DNA of 64,000 nt from Cellulomonas fulva (GTDB lineage: Bacteria; Actinomycetota; Actinomycetes; Actinomycetales; Cellulomonadaceae), in the NCBI RefSeq assembly GCF_018531375.1, contig NZ_JAHBOH010000001.1:496001-560000 (forward strand). The letters are read 5' to 3'. The notes beneath the pieces are model-generated. The model saw only the letters and a program-made list of their open reading frames with translations. It had not been told where the DNA came from and did not search any database. A program made the translations under genes and the position numbers. Below, one piece after another: positions 56,942 to 64,000 of this stretch (positions within the stretch are counted from its first letter, which is position 1; every line of letters starts with the position of its first letter).

Positions 56942-58294
56942 ATGGATGACGACCTAAGACCGGCTGAGTGGTTCCGCCCCGGCCAGACTGAGAGGGAGAA
57001 GGCGGCGGCAGGCACCTACAGCGTGTCCGAGAACGGCGTCATCGAGGCTTGGCTGCACGGGTCGTGGCACGACGTACCGAGCATCGCTCTTGCAGGGATC
57101 GATGAGCTGGTCGAAGCGTTCCCTGAGGTCGTCTACGGTGACGCCTTCGGAAGACGCATCACGTTGGTTGGCACGAGCCGCGGTGCGAGTCGCACGAATA
57201 GCTCCACGCGCCAGCAGCGAACCCGAATCGATCTCGCGTATGGCGTGGAAGGACTGTGGCTGGCGCCTGACGAGCTGGCACTGACGAAGGCGGTCGTCCG
57301 ATTCATCGATCAGGACCTGTGGAGTTCGTGGGGCGCGTACCCCGCTCAGATCAAGTTCGAAGAGGGCGTCGGCATCGTCGGCTTGGACATCCGGTATGAG
57401 GAGCCCGAGCCTCTGGAGGCTCTTCTCGACGGCGGTGTACTGCGCCTCAAGGACGCCTCGACCCACAGGCAGTTGATGAACCCGAGCGGGTGGGTGCTCA
57501 AGTCGGCCAGTGACTTCGTGTTCGAGTTCGACGAGCCCGTCGATATCGAGCAGTTCCAGCGGCAGTACCTGATGCCGCTAGAGGTACTCATCACCTCCGC
57601 CACGGGTCGGCGTTCGGGCGTGGCGAAGTTTCGGGCGACCAACCGCGCGTGGGTCGTGCCGAGCGAGCGCCACCACGCGGATCGGTGGATCACCGTGAAC
57701 GTCGGTCACGTGCCGACTGAGGACGGTGCGAAGACTTCGGCGGAACTACTTCATCGAGTGACGGACTTTGACTTCGCCGCGCAGCTACCGATCGTCTTCG
57801 ATGTCGCGCAGCTACACCGTTATCCACTCGAGCACTACGGCACGCTCAGGCGCGGGGTCAGTGCGGGATACCTCGCCGACTTCATCGCCGCCGCGCAGTT
57901 GTGCGAGTCGTTCCATCGGACCCTGCACCCTGACCACCGCGACGACATGAGCTTGGACGCTCGCTTGACGAAGCTTGATCAGGAGTCCGGTGGACTGCTC
58001 AAGGAGATCGTTGGGGACAAGGAGTGGCACAAGCGCCTGGCGCGGCTACGGAACATCGTGGCTCATGGTCTGCGACGATCGGAGGCGCTGACTTCCGATG
58101 TGAGGTCGGTGCAGGCAGGGACCCGCATGCTTCTGCTCCTCTTCGAGGTGCGCTTCCTCGTCGCGCTGGGATTCACCGCCGAGAAAGCGCGGGGGCTCGC
58201 GGTTGACAGGGGGAGCCATGGCTGGATCGCCCTCACGATCAAGGAGAACTACCCGCACATCAGGGAGATGACAGCCAAAGACTCGACGCTGTAG
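56942..58294 (+). CDS. ApeA-like HEPN protein 1
   Basis: A 450-aa protein. N-terminal half (about 1-240): ApeA_NTD-like, with EWFRPG near the start, AGTYSVSENGVIEAWL, RRITLVGT and a beta-rich continuation (FEFDEPVDIEQFQRQYLMPL). C-terminal half: a HEPN domain with LHPDHRDDMSLDARLTKLDQ, then RLRNIVAHG carrying the RNase motif R370-x4-H375, and LLLLFEVRFLVALGF. ApeA is a reported anti-phage abortive-infection protein whose HEPN domain is the likely RNase. Followed 40 bp later by a paralogue of the same architecture. The ATG has no obvious ribosome site. Family assignment is by pattern. Confidence 0.7.
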   Translation: MDDDLRPAEWFRPGQTEREKAAAGTYSVSENGVIEAWLHGSWHDVPSIALAGIDELVEAFPEVVYGDAFGRRITLVGTSRGASRTNSSTRQQRTRIDLAYGVEGLWLAPDELALTKAVVRFIDQDLWSSWGAYPAQIKFEEGVGIVGLDIRYEEPEPLEALLDGGVLRLKDASTHRQLMNPSGWVLKSASDFVFEFDEPVDIEQFQRQYLMPLEVLITSATGRRSGVAKFRATNRAWVVPSERHHADRWITVNVGHVPTEDGAKTSAELLHRVTDFDFAAQLPIVFDVAQLHRYPLEHYGTLRRGVSAGYLADFIAAAQLCESFHRTLHPDHRDDMSLDARLTKLDQESGGLLKEIVGDKEWHKRLARLRNIVAHGLRRSEALTSDVRSVQAGTRMLLLLFEVRFLVALGFTAEKARGLAVDRGSHGWIALTIKENYPHIREMTAKDSTL

Positions 58295-58334
58295 CGAAGC
58301 GCGAGCGAGTCCGAACGAGGCCGGAGCGTGCCGA

Positions 58335-59702
58335 ATGGATGTTGGCGTAGTTCACCCCGTGGCTTGGTACCGGCCAGGTGACGACTACTCAACAAGCGGC
58401 GTCCCGGGCACTTACCACGTAGACAGCGAAGGTCGCATCGAGGCTCACGTCTTCGGGATGTTCGACGGTGAGCGCTTTCATCTCTTCGGCGATGACCCCA
58501 ACTTTCCGAGCATCTTGCAGGGCCGGGTGATGAAGGAAGCCGTCACACTGGTCGGCGCGCGGGTGACCGCACAGCGTGGCGCGCTGACCGAACAACGTGA
58601 CGCGACCGTCACCGCGGACTACGCACTAGAGGGCTTCGGCGTGTTCGAGCCAGCTGAGCTGATGTTCACGGACGTTCGGCTGCGTTTCACCGATCAGGAC
58701 ACGTGGACGGGCTGGAACCGGTTCGCCGTCATGGCGCATGACCGTTTGAGGATCTCCGACTTCGGTGCGGTGCTGCGCGATGTGCCTGAGGCCGAAGCGA
58801 GGATCGAGGGCGGCAAGCTCAGTCTGGTGGACGGTTCGTACGCAAACCAAGAGCACGACACGCACCGCTGGGTGCTGCAATCTCGCTCGTGGTTCGACTT
58901 TCACTTCGATGAGGCCGTCACCATCGGTGAGGTGTTCGCCCGATACGCCTACCCGCTCCAGGTCATGTTGATGAGCGCCTCCGGACGACTTCCCGGTGTC
59001 GTGTCGATAGCGGGGACCAATACGGCGTGGGACTTCGGGGACGGCAGCGACCTGTTGCCCTCGCGTTGGCTTCAGGTTCGGCGATTCCACGGGCCACTGG
59101 ACACGCCGCGTGTCAGCGACCTCCAGTACCTGCACCGGCTTCGTGATCTCGATTTTGGTGTCCACATGCCTGCACTGCTCAAGGCAGTTGAGCGCCACCG
59201 ATTCGCGCTCGGGCACTACGGGCTCCTGCGCTCGGATCGATTCGTAGGTGGGCACCCGGTCCGATTCAGCGTTGCGACGCAGCTCATCGACGCGTTCGAC
59301 AGGACCCTTCATCCCCAGGACACTGCAGAACCTGCGTTCGATGCTCGACTCAAGCGATTGGAGAACGAGTCGGGAAACTTGGTCGACGGCATCATCGGGA
59401 CACGCAAATGGCGCGGCGAGGTCGGGAGGCTGCGGAATATCGTCGTCCACGGCGACGCCTACGCCCACGAGGTGCTGCGCGACCAGCGCCCGCTGGTGGT
59501 CGGCTATGAGGCACTGCTGCTCCTATTCGAGGTGCGCTTCCTCGTCGAGATCGGGCTGAGCCCCGAAGAAGCGACCAGCCTGGCGACTGGCAGGGTGCAC
59601 CACTGGACCATCGAGAAGGCCATCACGGAGAACTACCCCGCACTTAGCGAGTTGATCAAGCGAGACCATCAGCGGCGTCGTCACCGCAAGACTCGGCCGT
59701 AA
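58335..59702 (+). CDS. ApeA-like HEPN protein 2
   Basis: A 455-aa paralogue of the preceding protein, clearly related but divergent. N-terminal blocks VAWYRPGDDYSTSGVPGTYH, GRIEAHVFGMFDGE, EAVTLVGARV and LRFTDQDTWTGWNRF line up with those of protein 1, as do FHFDEAVTIGEVFARYAYPL and LHYGLL-like LGHYGLLRS. The C-terminal HEPN region has LHPQDTAEPAFDARLKRLEN and RLRNIVVHGD with R367-x4-H372, then LLLLFEVRFLVEIGL. The tail is strongly basic (RDHQRRRHRKTRP), absent from protein 1. Both RNase motifs are intact, so neither copy looks dead. Confidence 0.7.
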   Translation: MDVGVVHPVAWYRPGDDYSTSGVPGTYHVDSEGRIEAHVFGMFDGERFHLFGDDPNFPSILQGRVMKEAVTLVGARVTAQRGALTEQRDATVTADYALEGFGVFEPAELMFTDVRLRFTDQDTWTGWNRFAVMAHDRLRISDFGAVLRDVPEAEARIEGGKLSLVDGSYANQEHDTHRWVLQSRSWFDFHFDEAVTIGEVFARYAYPLQVMLMSASGRLPGVVSIAGTNTAWDFGDGSDLLPSRWLQVRRFHGPLDTPRVSDLQYLHRLRDLDFGVHMPALLKAVERHRFALGHYGLLRSDRFVGGHPVRFSVATQLIDAFDRTLHPQDTAEPAFDARLKRLENESGNLVDGIIGTRKWRGEVGRLRNIVVHGDAYAHEVLRDQRPLVVGYEALLLLFEVRFLVEIGLSPEEATSLATGRVHHWTIEKAITENYPALSELIKRDHQRRRHRKTRP

Positions 59703-59718
59703 TTCCCCGGCCTCGGCG

Positions 59719-60129
59719 TCAGAGGGAGTCGAGGTCGGCGAGTGCAGCTGGCGACACCGGAGCGATCTCGTCGAGATCGCGGTCCTCGCCCGATGTCACG
59801 TTCGCGCGAGCTGTCGCGGCGAACTTCAGCGCAGCCTGGCGGCGCTCGTCGGACTCGAGCAGGTCAGAGACCTGGATGCGTCGGTGCGTCCCGACGCGGA
59901 TGAACGCCAACGCGCCGGCGTCCATGAACGACAGCAGGTAAGGCGGACTCATCCCGAGTATCGCTGCGGCCACATTCGGCGAGACCTGTTCGTCGTGCTC
60001 GAGCAGCGTCACGCGCTCGCCGCGACCGAGGGTAGCGACGATGCTCTGTAGCAGTTCGAGAACCACCGAGCCGGCAGCAACCTGTCCTTCGGCAGCCTCG
60101 AGAACAGTGAGCAGGTCCCGCAGAGTCAC
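59719..60129 (-). CDS. excisionase-type HTH protein, antitoxin-like
   Basis: A 136-aa protein from the GTG at 60129. The central region (VSPNVAAAILGMSPPYLLSFMDAGALAFIRVGTHRRIQVSDLL) is an excisionase/MerR-like helix-turn-helix with the GTHRRI motif. This is the pattern of antitoxins that in actinobacteria usually precede a PIN-domain toxin. The N-terminus (LRDLLTVLEAAEGQVAAGS) and acidic C-terminus (EDRDLDEIAP) also fit. No toxin gene follows; its 3' end abuts the convergent HEPN gene. The frame continues upstream to an ATT codon at 60156 with an excellent AGGAGG, which may be the true start (145 aa). Confidence 0.65.
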   Translation of the reverse strand: MTLRDLLTVLEAAEGQVAAGSVVLELLQSIVATLGRGERVTLLEHDEQVSPNVAAAILGMSPPYLLSFMDAGALAFIRVGTHRRIQVSDLLESDERRQAALKFAATARANVTSGEDRDLDEIAPVSPAALADLDSL

Positions 60130-60197
60130 GGGCTCCGCGCTGATCGTGGTGGCAATGACGCACCCTCCTATCTGTCACAACCGGAATCCACGGGTCC

Positions 60198-60298
60198 GAC
60201 CTGCTCGACGCCAACTTGCTCACGCGACTGACCGCCAACCAGCGCGCCTGCGCGTTCGTCAGCGAGCGTTGCCGCGTCCCAGCCGAGGTCATGCGCGA
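60198..60298 (+). pseudogene. PIN-domain N-terminal fragment cut by the IS3 element
   Basis: Reads DLLDANLLTRLTANQRAC, then FVSERCRVPAEVMRE, up to the left end of the IS. LLDANLL is how PIN toxins begin (first catalytic Asp and the Asn), and FVSERCRVPAEV fits the second conserved block. No start codon is present in frame after the upstream TGA, and the right flank of the IS does not continue the domain. So it looks like a decayed or truncated toxin remnant. Tentative because it is only 34 codons long. Confidence 0.35.
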
Positions 60299-60325
60299 GG
60301 GGGTCTGCTGCACGAGTAGGTGACA
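60299..60325 (+). repeat. IS3 left terminal inverted repeat
   Basis: GGGGGTCTGCTGCACG followed by AGTAGGTGACA; inverted copy of the right end with two mismatches in the middle. The exact outer border may lie a few G residues further in. Confidence 0.8.
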
Positions 60326-60332
60326 GCGGGTC

Positions 60333-61196
60333 TCAGGCGGCGAGTGCGACCTGAGGGGTGTTGATGGTCTCGTACTCGATGGGTGTCAGGCGACCGAGGC
60401 GGGCCTGACGTCGGCGACGGTGATAGGTCCGTTCGATCCAGACGATGATCGCCAGGCGCAGTTCCTCGCGGGTGGTCCAGCGGCGTCGGTTCAGGCCGTT
60501 CTTCTGCAGCAGCGAGAAGAACGACTCCATGGCGGCGTTGTCGCCTGCGGAGGCGACCTGACCCATCGAACCGACAAGGTCGTGACGGGCCAGCTCGCGC
60601 AGGACCTTGCGGCTTCGGAACTGGCTCCCACGGTCCCCGTGAACGACGCACCCGGCCACGTCGCCGCGGCGCTGCACTGCGCTGGCCAGCGCGTTCACCG
60701 CGATGTGTGAGGTCATCCGGTCGCTGATCGAGTAGCCGACGATCCGGTTGGAGAACACGTCCTTGATCGCGCAGAGGTAGACCTTGCCCTCGTTCGTGCG
60801 GTGCTCGGTGATGTCCCACAGCCACAACCGGTTCGGGCCGTCGGCCCGGAAATGGCGCTGCACGAGGTCGTCGTGCGCCGGCGGTCCGACCCTCTTGCCG
60901 GCGGCCCGGCCTCGTTTCTTGCCGAACACCGACCACCAGCCGTTGTCCGAGCAGATCCGCCACACCGTGCGGTCGCAGGCGACCAGACCGGCGCGGGCGG
61001 CCTCATCGGCCAGGAGCCGGTGGCCGAACTCCGGGTCGTCGCGGTGAGCGTCGAACAACGCGTCCGCGAGATACGCCTGCTCGAGCTCACGCGCACCGAC
61101 GGGTGCGGCGAGCCAGCGGTAGTAGGGCTGTCTGGCGAGCTTGAGGACCCGGCACGTCACCACGACGGGGATCCCGTCGGCGGCGAGCTCACTCAC
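60333..61196 (-). CDS. IS3 transposase OrfB (DDE integrase domain)
   Basis: A 287-aa protein if started at the GTG at 61196, which overlaps the OrfA stop (GTGA). It is also reachable from OrfA by a -1 frameshift at the AAAA run at 61211-61214. It has the N-terminal HTH_21 part (YYRWLAAPVGAREL, DDPEFGHRLLADEA, DRTVWRICSDNGW) and the rve catalytic core: first Asp in LWLWDITEHRT, second in VVHGDRGSQFRS, Glu in NAAMESFFSLLQ (DD35E). Intact, so probably active. Confidence 0.93.
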   Translation of the reverse strand: MSELAADGIPVVVTCRVLKLARQPYYRWLAAPVGARELEQAYLADALFDAHRDDPEFGHRLLADEAARAGLVACDRTVWRICSDNGWWSVFGKKRGRAAGKRVGPPAHDDLVQRHFRADGPNRLWLWDITEHRTNEGKVYLCAIKDVFSNRIVGYSISDRMTSHIAVNALASAVQRRGDVAGCVVHGDRGSQFRSRKVLRELARHDLVGSMGQVASAGDNAAMESFFSLLQKNGLNRRRWTTREELRLAIIVWIERTYHRRRRQARLGRLTPIEYETINTPQVALAA

Positions 61197-61501
61197 GAGC
61201 GGGTAGAGCCTTTTCCCGGTAGCTGCGCCTGAGACAGGTACGCCGCCGCCCGGCGCAGCACCTCGTTCTCCTGCTCCAGCAGCCGGATGCGCCGGTGCGC
61301 CTCGCGCAGCTCGACCGACTCCGAGCGTGCCGTCGCCGGCCGGCTGTCGTCCTCGTCCGCGTCGCGCAGCCAGTTGCGCAGACACGACTCCGCGATCCCG
61401 AAGTCGCGCGCGATCTGCTTGATCGGGGCCTCGCCACGGCGGGCGACCGCCACGACGTCCCGACGGAACTCCTTCGGATAAGGCCTGGGCACGGGGCACA
61501 T
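61193..61501 (-). CDS. IS3 transposase OrfA (HTH)
   Basis: A 102-aa protein with the HTH_Tnp_1 pattern: YPKEFRRDVVAVARRGEAPIKQIARDFGIAESCLRNWLRD, followed by a leucine-zipper-like stretch (LREAHRRIRLLEQENEVLRRAAAYL). It binds the IS ends. Its 3' end contains the sequence G-GGA-AAA-G, where slippage by -1 gives the OrfAB fusion transposase. Confidence 0.92.
   Translation of the reverse strand: MCPVPRPYPKEFRRDVVAVARRGEAPIKQIARDFGIAESCLRNWLRDADEDDSRPATARSESVELREAHRRIRLLEQENEVLRRAAAYLSQAQLPGKGSTRS
61210..61215 (-). other. probable programmed -1 frameshift site in IS3
   Basis: On the minus strand GGA AAA GGC in the OrfA frame can slip to GGG AAA AGG in the OrfB frame: the A-AAA-G motif, which in IS3 elements shifts a lysyl-tRNA back one base and makes OrfAB. 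Confidence 0.7.
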
Positions 61502-61535
61502 CCTTCCAGCGGGGACCTCGTCCCCACAGGTCAGG

Positions 61536-61562
61536 TGTCACCTATCCGTGCAGCAGACCCCC
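61536..61562 (-). repeat. IS3 right terminal inverted repeat
   Basis: TGTCACCTATCCGTGCAG followed by CAGACCCCC, the inverted partner of 60299-60325. It lies at the OrfA side of the element. Confidence 0.8.
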
Positions 61563-61739
61563 GTTTCATCTAGGGATGTTCCGGTGCGTTCCCGCAGTGG
61601 CGGCGCATTCGTGCAACAAGCTGCTGCGCAATCTCGCGAGCCGGCGCGCGCAGAGGTCCTGGCAGTCGCGGCTCGTGGATCTTCCCGCCACCCGGCTAGC
61701 CCTATCGCGATCCACATCATCTGCGGTACGAATTCGACC

Positions 61740-63863
61740 ATGTCCTCATCAGGGGTCCAAGCTGCTCTCACCCTGGCGTACCGTCCCGACGAGACTCTCA
61801 CCGAGTCGGTGATCAATCTCGCCGACCAGAACAAGGCGACTCTCGGGTTGATGCCTGCCGGCGCCATCCGAGCACTCGCCGAGCGTGGCGACGTGCTCAC
61901 AGCCGTCGACGCGAGCGGGGCACTGGCGGGGTACGCGATGTTCTCGATCGCCCACGGCCGGGTTCGCCTTATTCATCTCTGCGTTGATCCTGCGCACCGT
62001 GGCAAGCAGGTCGGCCAGGTTCTCGTGCGTCGACTCTCCGAAGACCACAGCGACTTGGCCGGCATCGTCCTGAAGTGCAAGCGGGACTACGTCGAGGCCA
62101 CACGGCTCTGGAAGTCGCTCGACTTCAGGCCCCGCTCCGAGGTTCGCGGCCGCGGCAAGGATGGCGCAGTCCTCACCGTGTGGTGGTTGTCGAACAACAT
62201 CCCCGATCTGTTCACTCTCGCCGACGAGCCATTGACGACGACAGTGGCCATCGACCACAACGTCTTCATCGACCTGGCCGTGCAGCGGGAACGCGCCGGC
62301 GCCGAGCAGTCTCAGCCCCTGGAGGCTGACTGGATCCGCGACCAAGTCACCCTGAAGGTCACCGCCGAGTCGTTCCGCGAGGCCGCTGCAAACCCAGATG
62401 CGCAGATGCGGGTGCGACAGATGACGGCGCTAGCCGGCTTCGAGGCCTTGGACTACCCGCCAAGTGCACACGCGAAGGCAAAGGACGAGTGGGAGCGCGC
62501 GGTCGGCGTCGTCCCGGCCAAGGACCGCAGCGACTGCAGCCACATCATCAGCGCCGCAGCAGCGGGCGTGAAGATCCTCGTCACCCGTGATGATCGCATG
62601 ATTCGCACCTACGCACCGGCGGCCGCCAGCGTCTTCGGGATGCGAGTTCTTCACCCGCTGGACCTGATTGTCCACCTCGACGAGCTCGCAGACGCGTCCC
62701 GCTATCAACCTGCGGCCCTGCGCGGGACCGGGTTCCAGGTAGCCGTGCGCGGCAGCGGCCACGAGGAGGAACTCGACGCGCTCCTCAGCAACGCGACCGG
62801 TGAGCGCAGGACCGCGTTCCACTCACTCTTGCGGCGTATCGGTGCCGATGCTGCTGCGACGCGCTGGTGGGTGCGCGATCCCGACGGCGGAACGGTGGCC
62901 GCATGGGCGACCATCTCTCGGGACTCGGAGAGCGAGCTCGAGATCCCATTGCTGCGGTCCGTACCGTCCACGGTGGGGATGACGGTGGCGAAGCTCATCG
63001 CGTTCCAACTCAGGAAGGACGCGGTAGCGCAAGGGCTGAAGCGCATCCGTGTGAGCGACCCGCACCTGTCGGTGCACACTCGAGTCGACCTGCTGACTGA
63101 AGGCTACCGAGAGATTGACGGGCAGCTCGAGGCGGCCGTGCTCGACGTCCGCAACCGTTCGGAAGCCGTCGAGTCCCTGAGCAAACAGACACTGCTTGGC
63201 CGGCACGTTCGGGAGGCCGTGCAGGATGCGACTACCCCTGACCGGGTGGTCTTACTCGAACGGGCGCTGTGGCCGGCGAAGCTGCTCGACAGCGACCTGC
63301 CGTCATACCTGGTCGCTATCCAACCCGTCTGGGCACGTGAGCTGTTCGCTCTGCACGACACCCTGTGGCCAGAACCGAGTCTGCTGAAACTCAGCCGCGA
63401 GCACGTTTACTACCGCACGCCGGGCGGTTCTCCACGCCCTCCCGCACGGATCGCCTGGTACGCGTCCGGTACTGGCAAGCGAGGTATAGGCGCCGTTGTC
63501 GCGGTGTCCCACATGGTCGACGTCGACACCGCACCCCCCGTGCAGTTGTACAACAGGTACCGCCGCCTCGGGGTCTACAGCCGCGAGAACGTGGCTGCGG
63601 CAGAGCGGGACGGGGTCGCGACGGCACTGCGGTTCGTCGACACCGAGAACCTTCCGCACCCTGTCGCGTTCGATCGGCTGTGGACACTCCCCGGCGCGGC
63701 CAAGGAGACGACGCTGCAGTCTCCGTTGGAGATCTCCGGCGAGTTCTTCGGCTCGATCTATGACGCCGGCACGCGGAGGCTCGCTGGACCCATGCAGCGA
63801 GCCTCCGGCTCGGGCGCTGACTCTTCCGGCGCCAGGACACCGGTCCATAACGCACAGACTTGA
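61740..63863 (+). CDS. GNAT-PIN multidomain protein, putative toxin or defence effector
   Basis: A 707-aa protein from the ATG at 61740. Residues 1-150: GNAT acetyltransferase with acetyl-CoA motif A LIHLCVDPAHRGKQVGQVL (78-95). Residues 165-315: PIN-like RNase domain with D172 (AIDHNVFIDLA), E210 (KVTAESFREAA), D265 (DRSDCSHIISAAAAGVKIL) and D284/D285 (VTRDD), a full acidic set. Residues 325-500: a second GNAT-like region (WWVRDPDGGTVAAWATISRD, GLKRIRVSDPHLS). The C-terminal 130 (PARIAWYASGTGK, LYNRYRRLGVYSRENV, ALRFVDTENLPHPV) resembles EVE/ASCH-type modules; this last call is tentative. The frame opens 64 codons earlier, within the IS end; that part looks non-coding. No antitoxin is adjacent. 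Confidence 0.65.
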   Translation: MSSSGVQAALTLAYRPDETLTESVINLADQNKATLGLMPAGAIRALAERGDVLTAVDASGALAGYAMFSIAHGRVRLIHLCVDPAHRGKQVGQVLVRRLSEDHSDLAGIVLKCKRDYVEATRLWKSLDFRPRSEVRGRGKDGAVLTVWWLSNNIPDLFTLADEPLTTTVAIDHNVFIDLAVQRERAGAEQSQPLEADWIRDQVTLKVTAESFREAAANPDAQMRVRQMTALAGFEALDYPPSAHAKAKDEWERAVGVVPAKDRSDCSHIISAAAAGVKILVTRDDRMIRTYAPAAASVFGMRVLHPLDLIVHLDELADASRYQPAALRGTGFQVAVRGSGHEEELDALLSNATGERRTAFHSLLRRIGADAAATRWWVRDPDGGTVAAWATISRDSESELEIPLLRSVPSTVGMTVAKLIAFQLRKDAVAQGLKRIRVSDPHLSVHTRVDLLTEGYREIDGQLEAAVLDVRNRSEAVESLSKQTLLGRHVREAVQDATTPDRVVLLERALWPAKLLDSDLPSYLVAIQPVWARELFALHDTLWPEPSLLKLSREHVYYRTPGGSPRPPARIAWYASGTGKRGIGAVVAVSHMVDVDTAPPVQLYNRYRRLGVYSRENVAAAERDGVATALRFVDTENLPHPVAFDRLWTLPGAAKETTLQSPLEISGEFFGSIYDAGTRRLAGPMQRASGSGADSSGARTPVHNAQT

Positions 63864-64000
63864 GCACCTAACGCCTGAGTCGCTTGGCCAAAGACCGGGT
63901 TGCAGACTTGCGGGCATCACGGCGAACTGGCCATCAGTGCAGCCGGGGCGAGCGGAGTCAGGGCGCGAGTGTCAGCACTTCGCGCAACCGCGTGCTGACT
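63864..64000. other. window end, nothing recognised
   Basis: The last 137 bp after the GNAT-PIN stop show no clear start of a gene on either strand and no repeat matching the left end of the island. Confidence 0.4.

Larger units (their letters stand above)
60299..61562. mobile_element. IS3-family insertion sequence, about 1264 bp
   Basis: A complete element on the minus strand with OrfA and OrfB in overlapping frames and 27-bp terminal inverted repeats (60299-60325 and 61536-61562) differing at two positions. Length is normal for IS3. The flanks do not show a 3-bp target duplication (left CGA, right GTT), so one side may have been deleted or rearranged after insertion. Confidence 0.85.
56573..64000. 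mobile_element. genomic island (left part) integrated at tRNA-Thr
   Basis: From the tRNA remnant rightward the DNA is visibly less GC-rich, with many codons ending in A or T, unlike the 56 kb to the left. Contents are accessory: paired HEPN proteins, an antitoxin-like HTH protein, a PIN-like fragment, an IS3 element and a GNAT-PIN protein. The right end, integrase and intact tRNA are beyond the window. Confidence 0.75.

Noticed and set aside
61548..61739. An N-terminal extension of the GNAT-PIN protein starting inside the IS end
   Set aside because: The frame is open, but the first codons lie within the IS3 inverted repeat and the translated stretch is low-complexity. The ATG at 61740 begins a sensible GNAT domain.

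Overview
The window is very GC-rich DNA with dense, short-spaced genes, frequent GTG starts and many 1-8 bp start/stop overlaps. Together with DUF3027, DUF2530 and DUF3263 proteins, an XPB-type helicase pair, a LAxTG-type surface protein, a CIRCE-controlled groEL without groES and SipW-type signal peptidases, this points to a high-GC actinobacterium, most likely Cellulomonadaceae (Cellulomonas or a relative). The family placement is inference from gene content, not a database match.

Layout. 0-5.3 kb: the end of an exopolysaccharide locus (sugar transferase, pyruvyl transferase, tyrosine autokinase, low-molecular-weight phosphatase) and a collagen-like secreted protein. 5.6-11.5 kb: a cold-shock protein / DUF3027 / sacsin-like ATPase operon and an M20 amidohydrolase. 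11.8-24.7 kb: XPB helicase pair, an Ig-repeat surface protein, an M15 peptidase, an amino acid permease, an OmpR-type two-component system and small conserved genes. 24.7-41.6 kb: a urea and nitrogen block. A biotin-dependent urea carboxylase lies at the head of a ureABCFGD-nikMN run. It is followed upstream by a GntR/FCD regulator and the urtABCDE urea transporter, with an alanine aminotransferase divergent from urtA. The same TGTATACA operator lies before both the carboxylase and urtA. 41.6-43.2 kb: three copies of a 65-bp hairpin repeat around a tiny gene and an AbiEi/DUF559-like gene. 43.2-48.7 kb: groEL with two tandem CIRCE elements shared with a divergent GH15-like gene, cspA, a LytR_C protein, DUF3263 and ung. 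48.7-54.4 kb: two parallel SipW cassettes (TasA-like exported proteins plus ER-type signal peptidases), with a Zur/Fur-like box between one cassette and a GDSL hydrolase. 54.6-56.5 kb: a divergent NarL-type two-component system.

From about 56.57 kb to the window end the base composition and codon use shift to visibly lower GC. The junction carries only the 3' part (anticodon arm to CCA) of a tRNA-Thr(TGT), the classic scar of an integrative element. The island encodes two adjacent paralogous ApeA-like HEPN proteins, each with an intact RxxxxH motif, an orphan excisionase-type HTH antitoxin-like protein, a PIN-like remnant next to an IS3-family element, and a 707-aa GNAT-PIN multidomain protein with a complete PIN acidic set. 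This right-hand 7.4 kb is the best candidate for an undescribed defence module. The integrase and the far end of the island lie outside the window.

How parts work together (inference): Urt imports urea; urease (with UreDFG and nickel uptake) and/or the carboxylase consume it; the GntR regulator switches both operons. The SipW signal peptidases process the TasA-like proteins encoded beside them to build an extracellular structure. The exopolysaccharide kinase/phosphatase pair controls polymer length.
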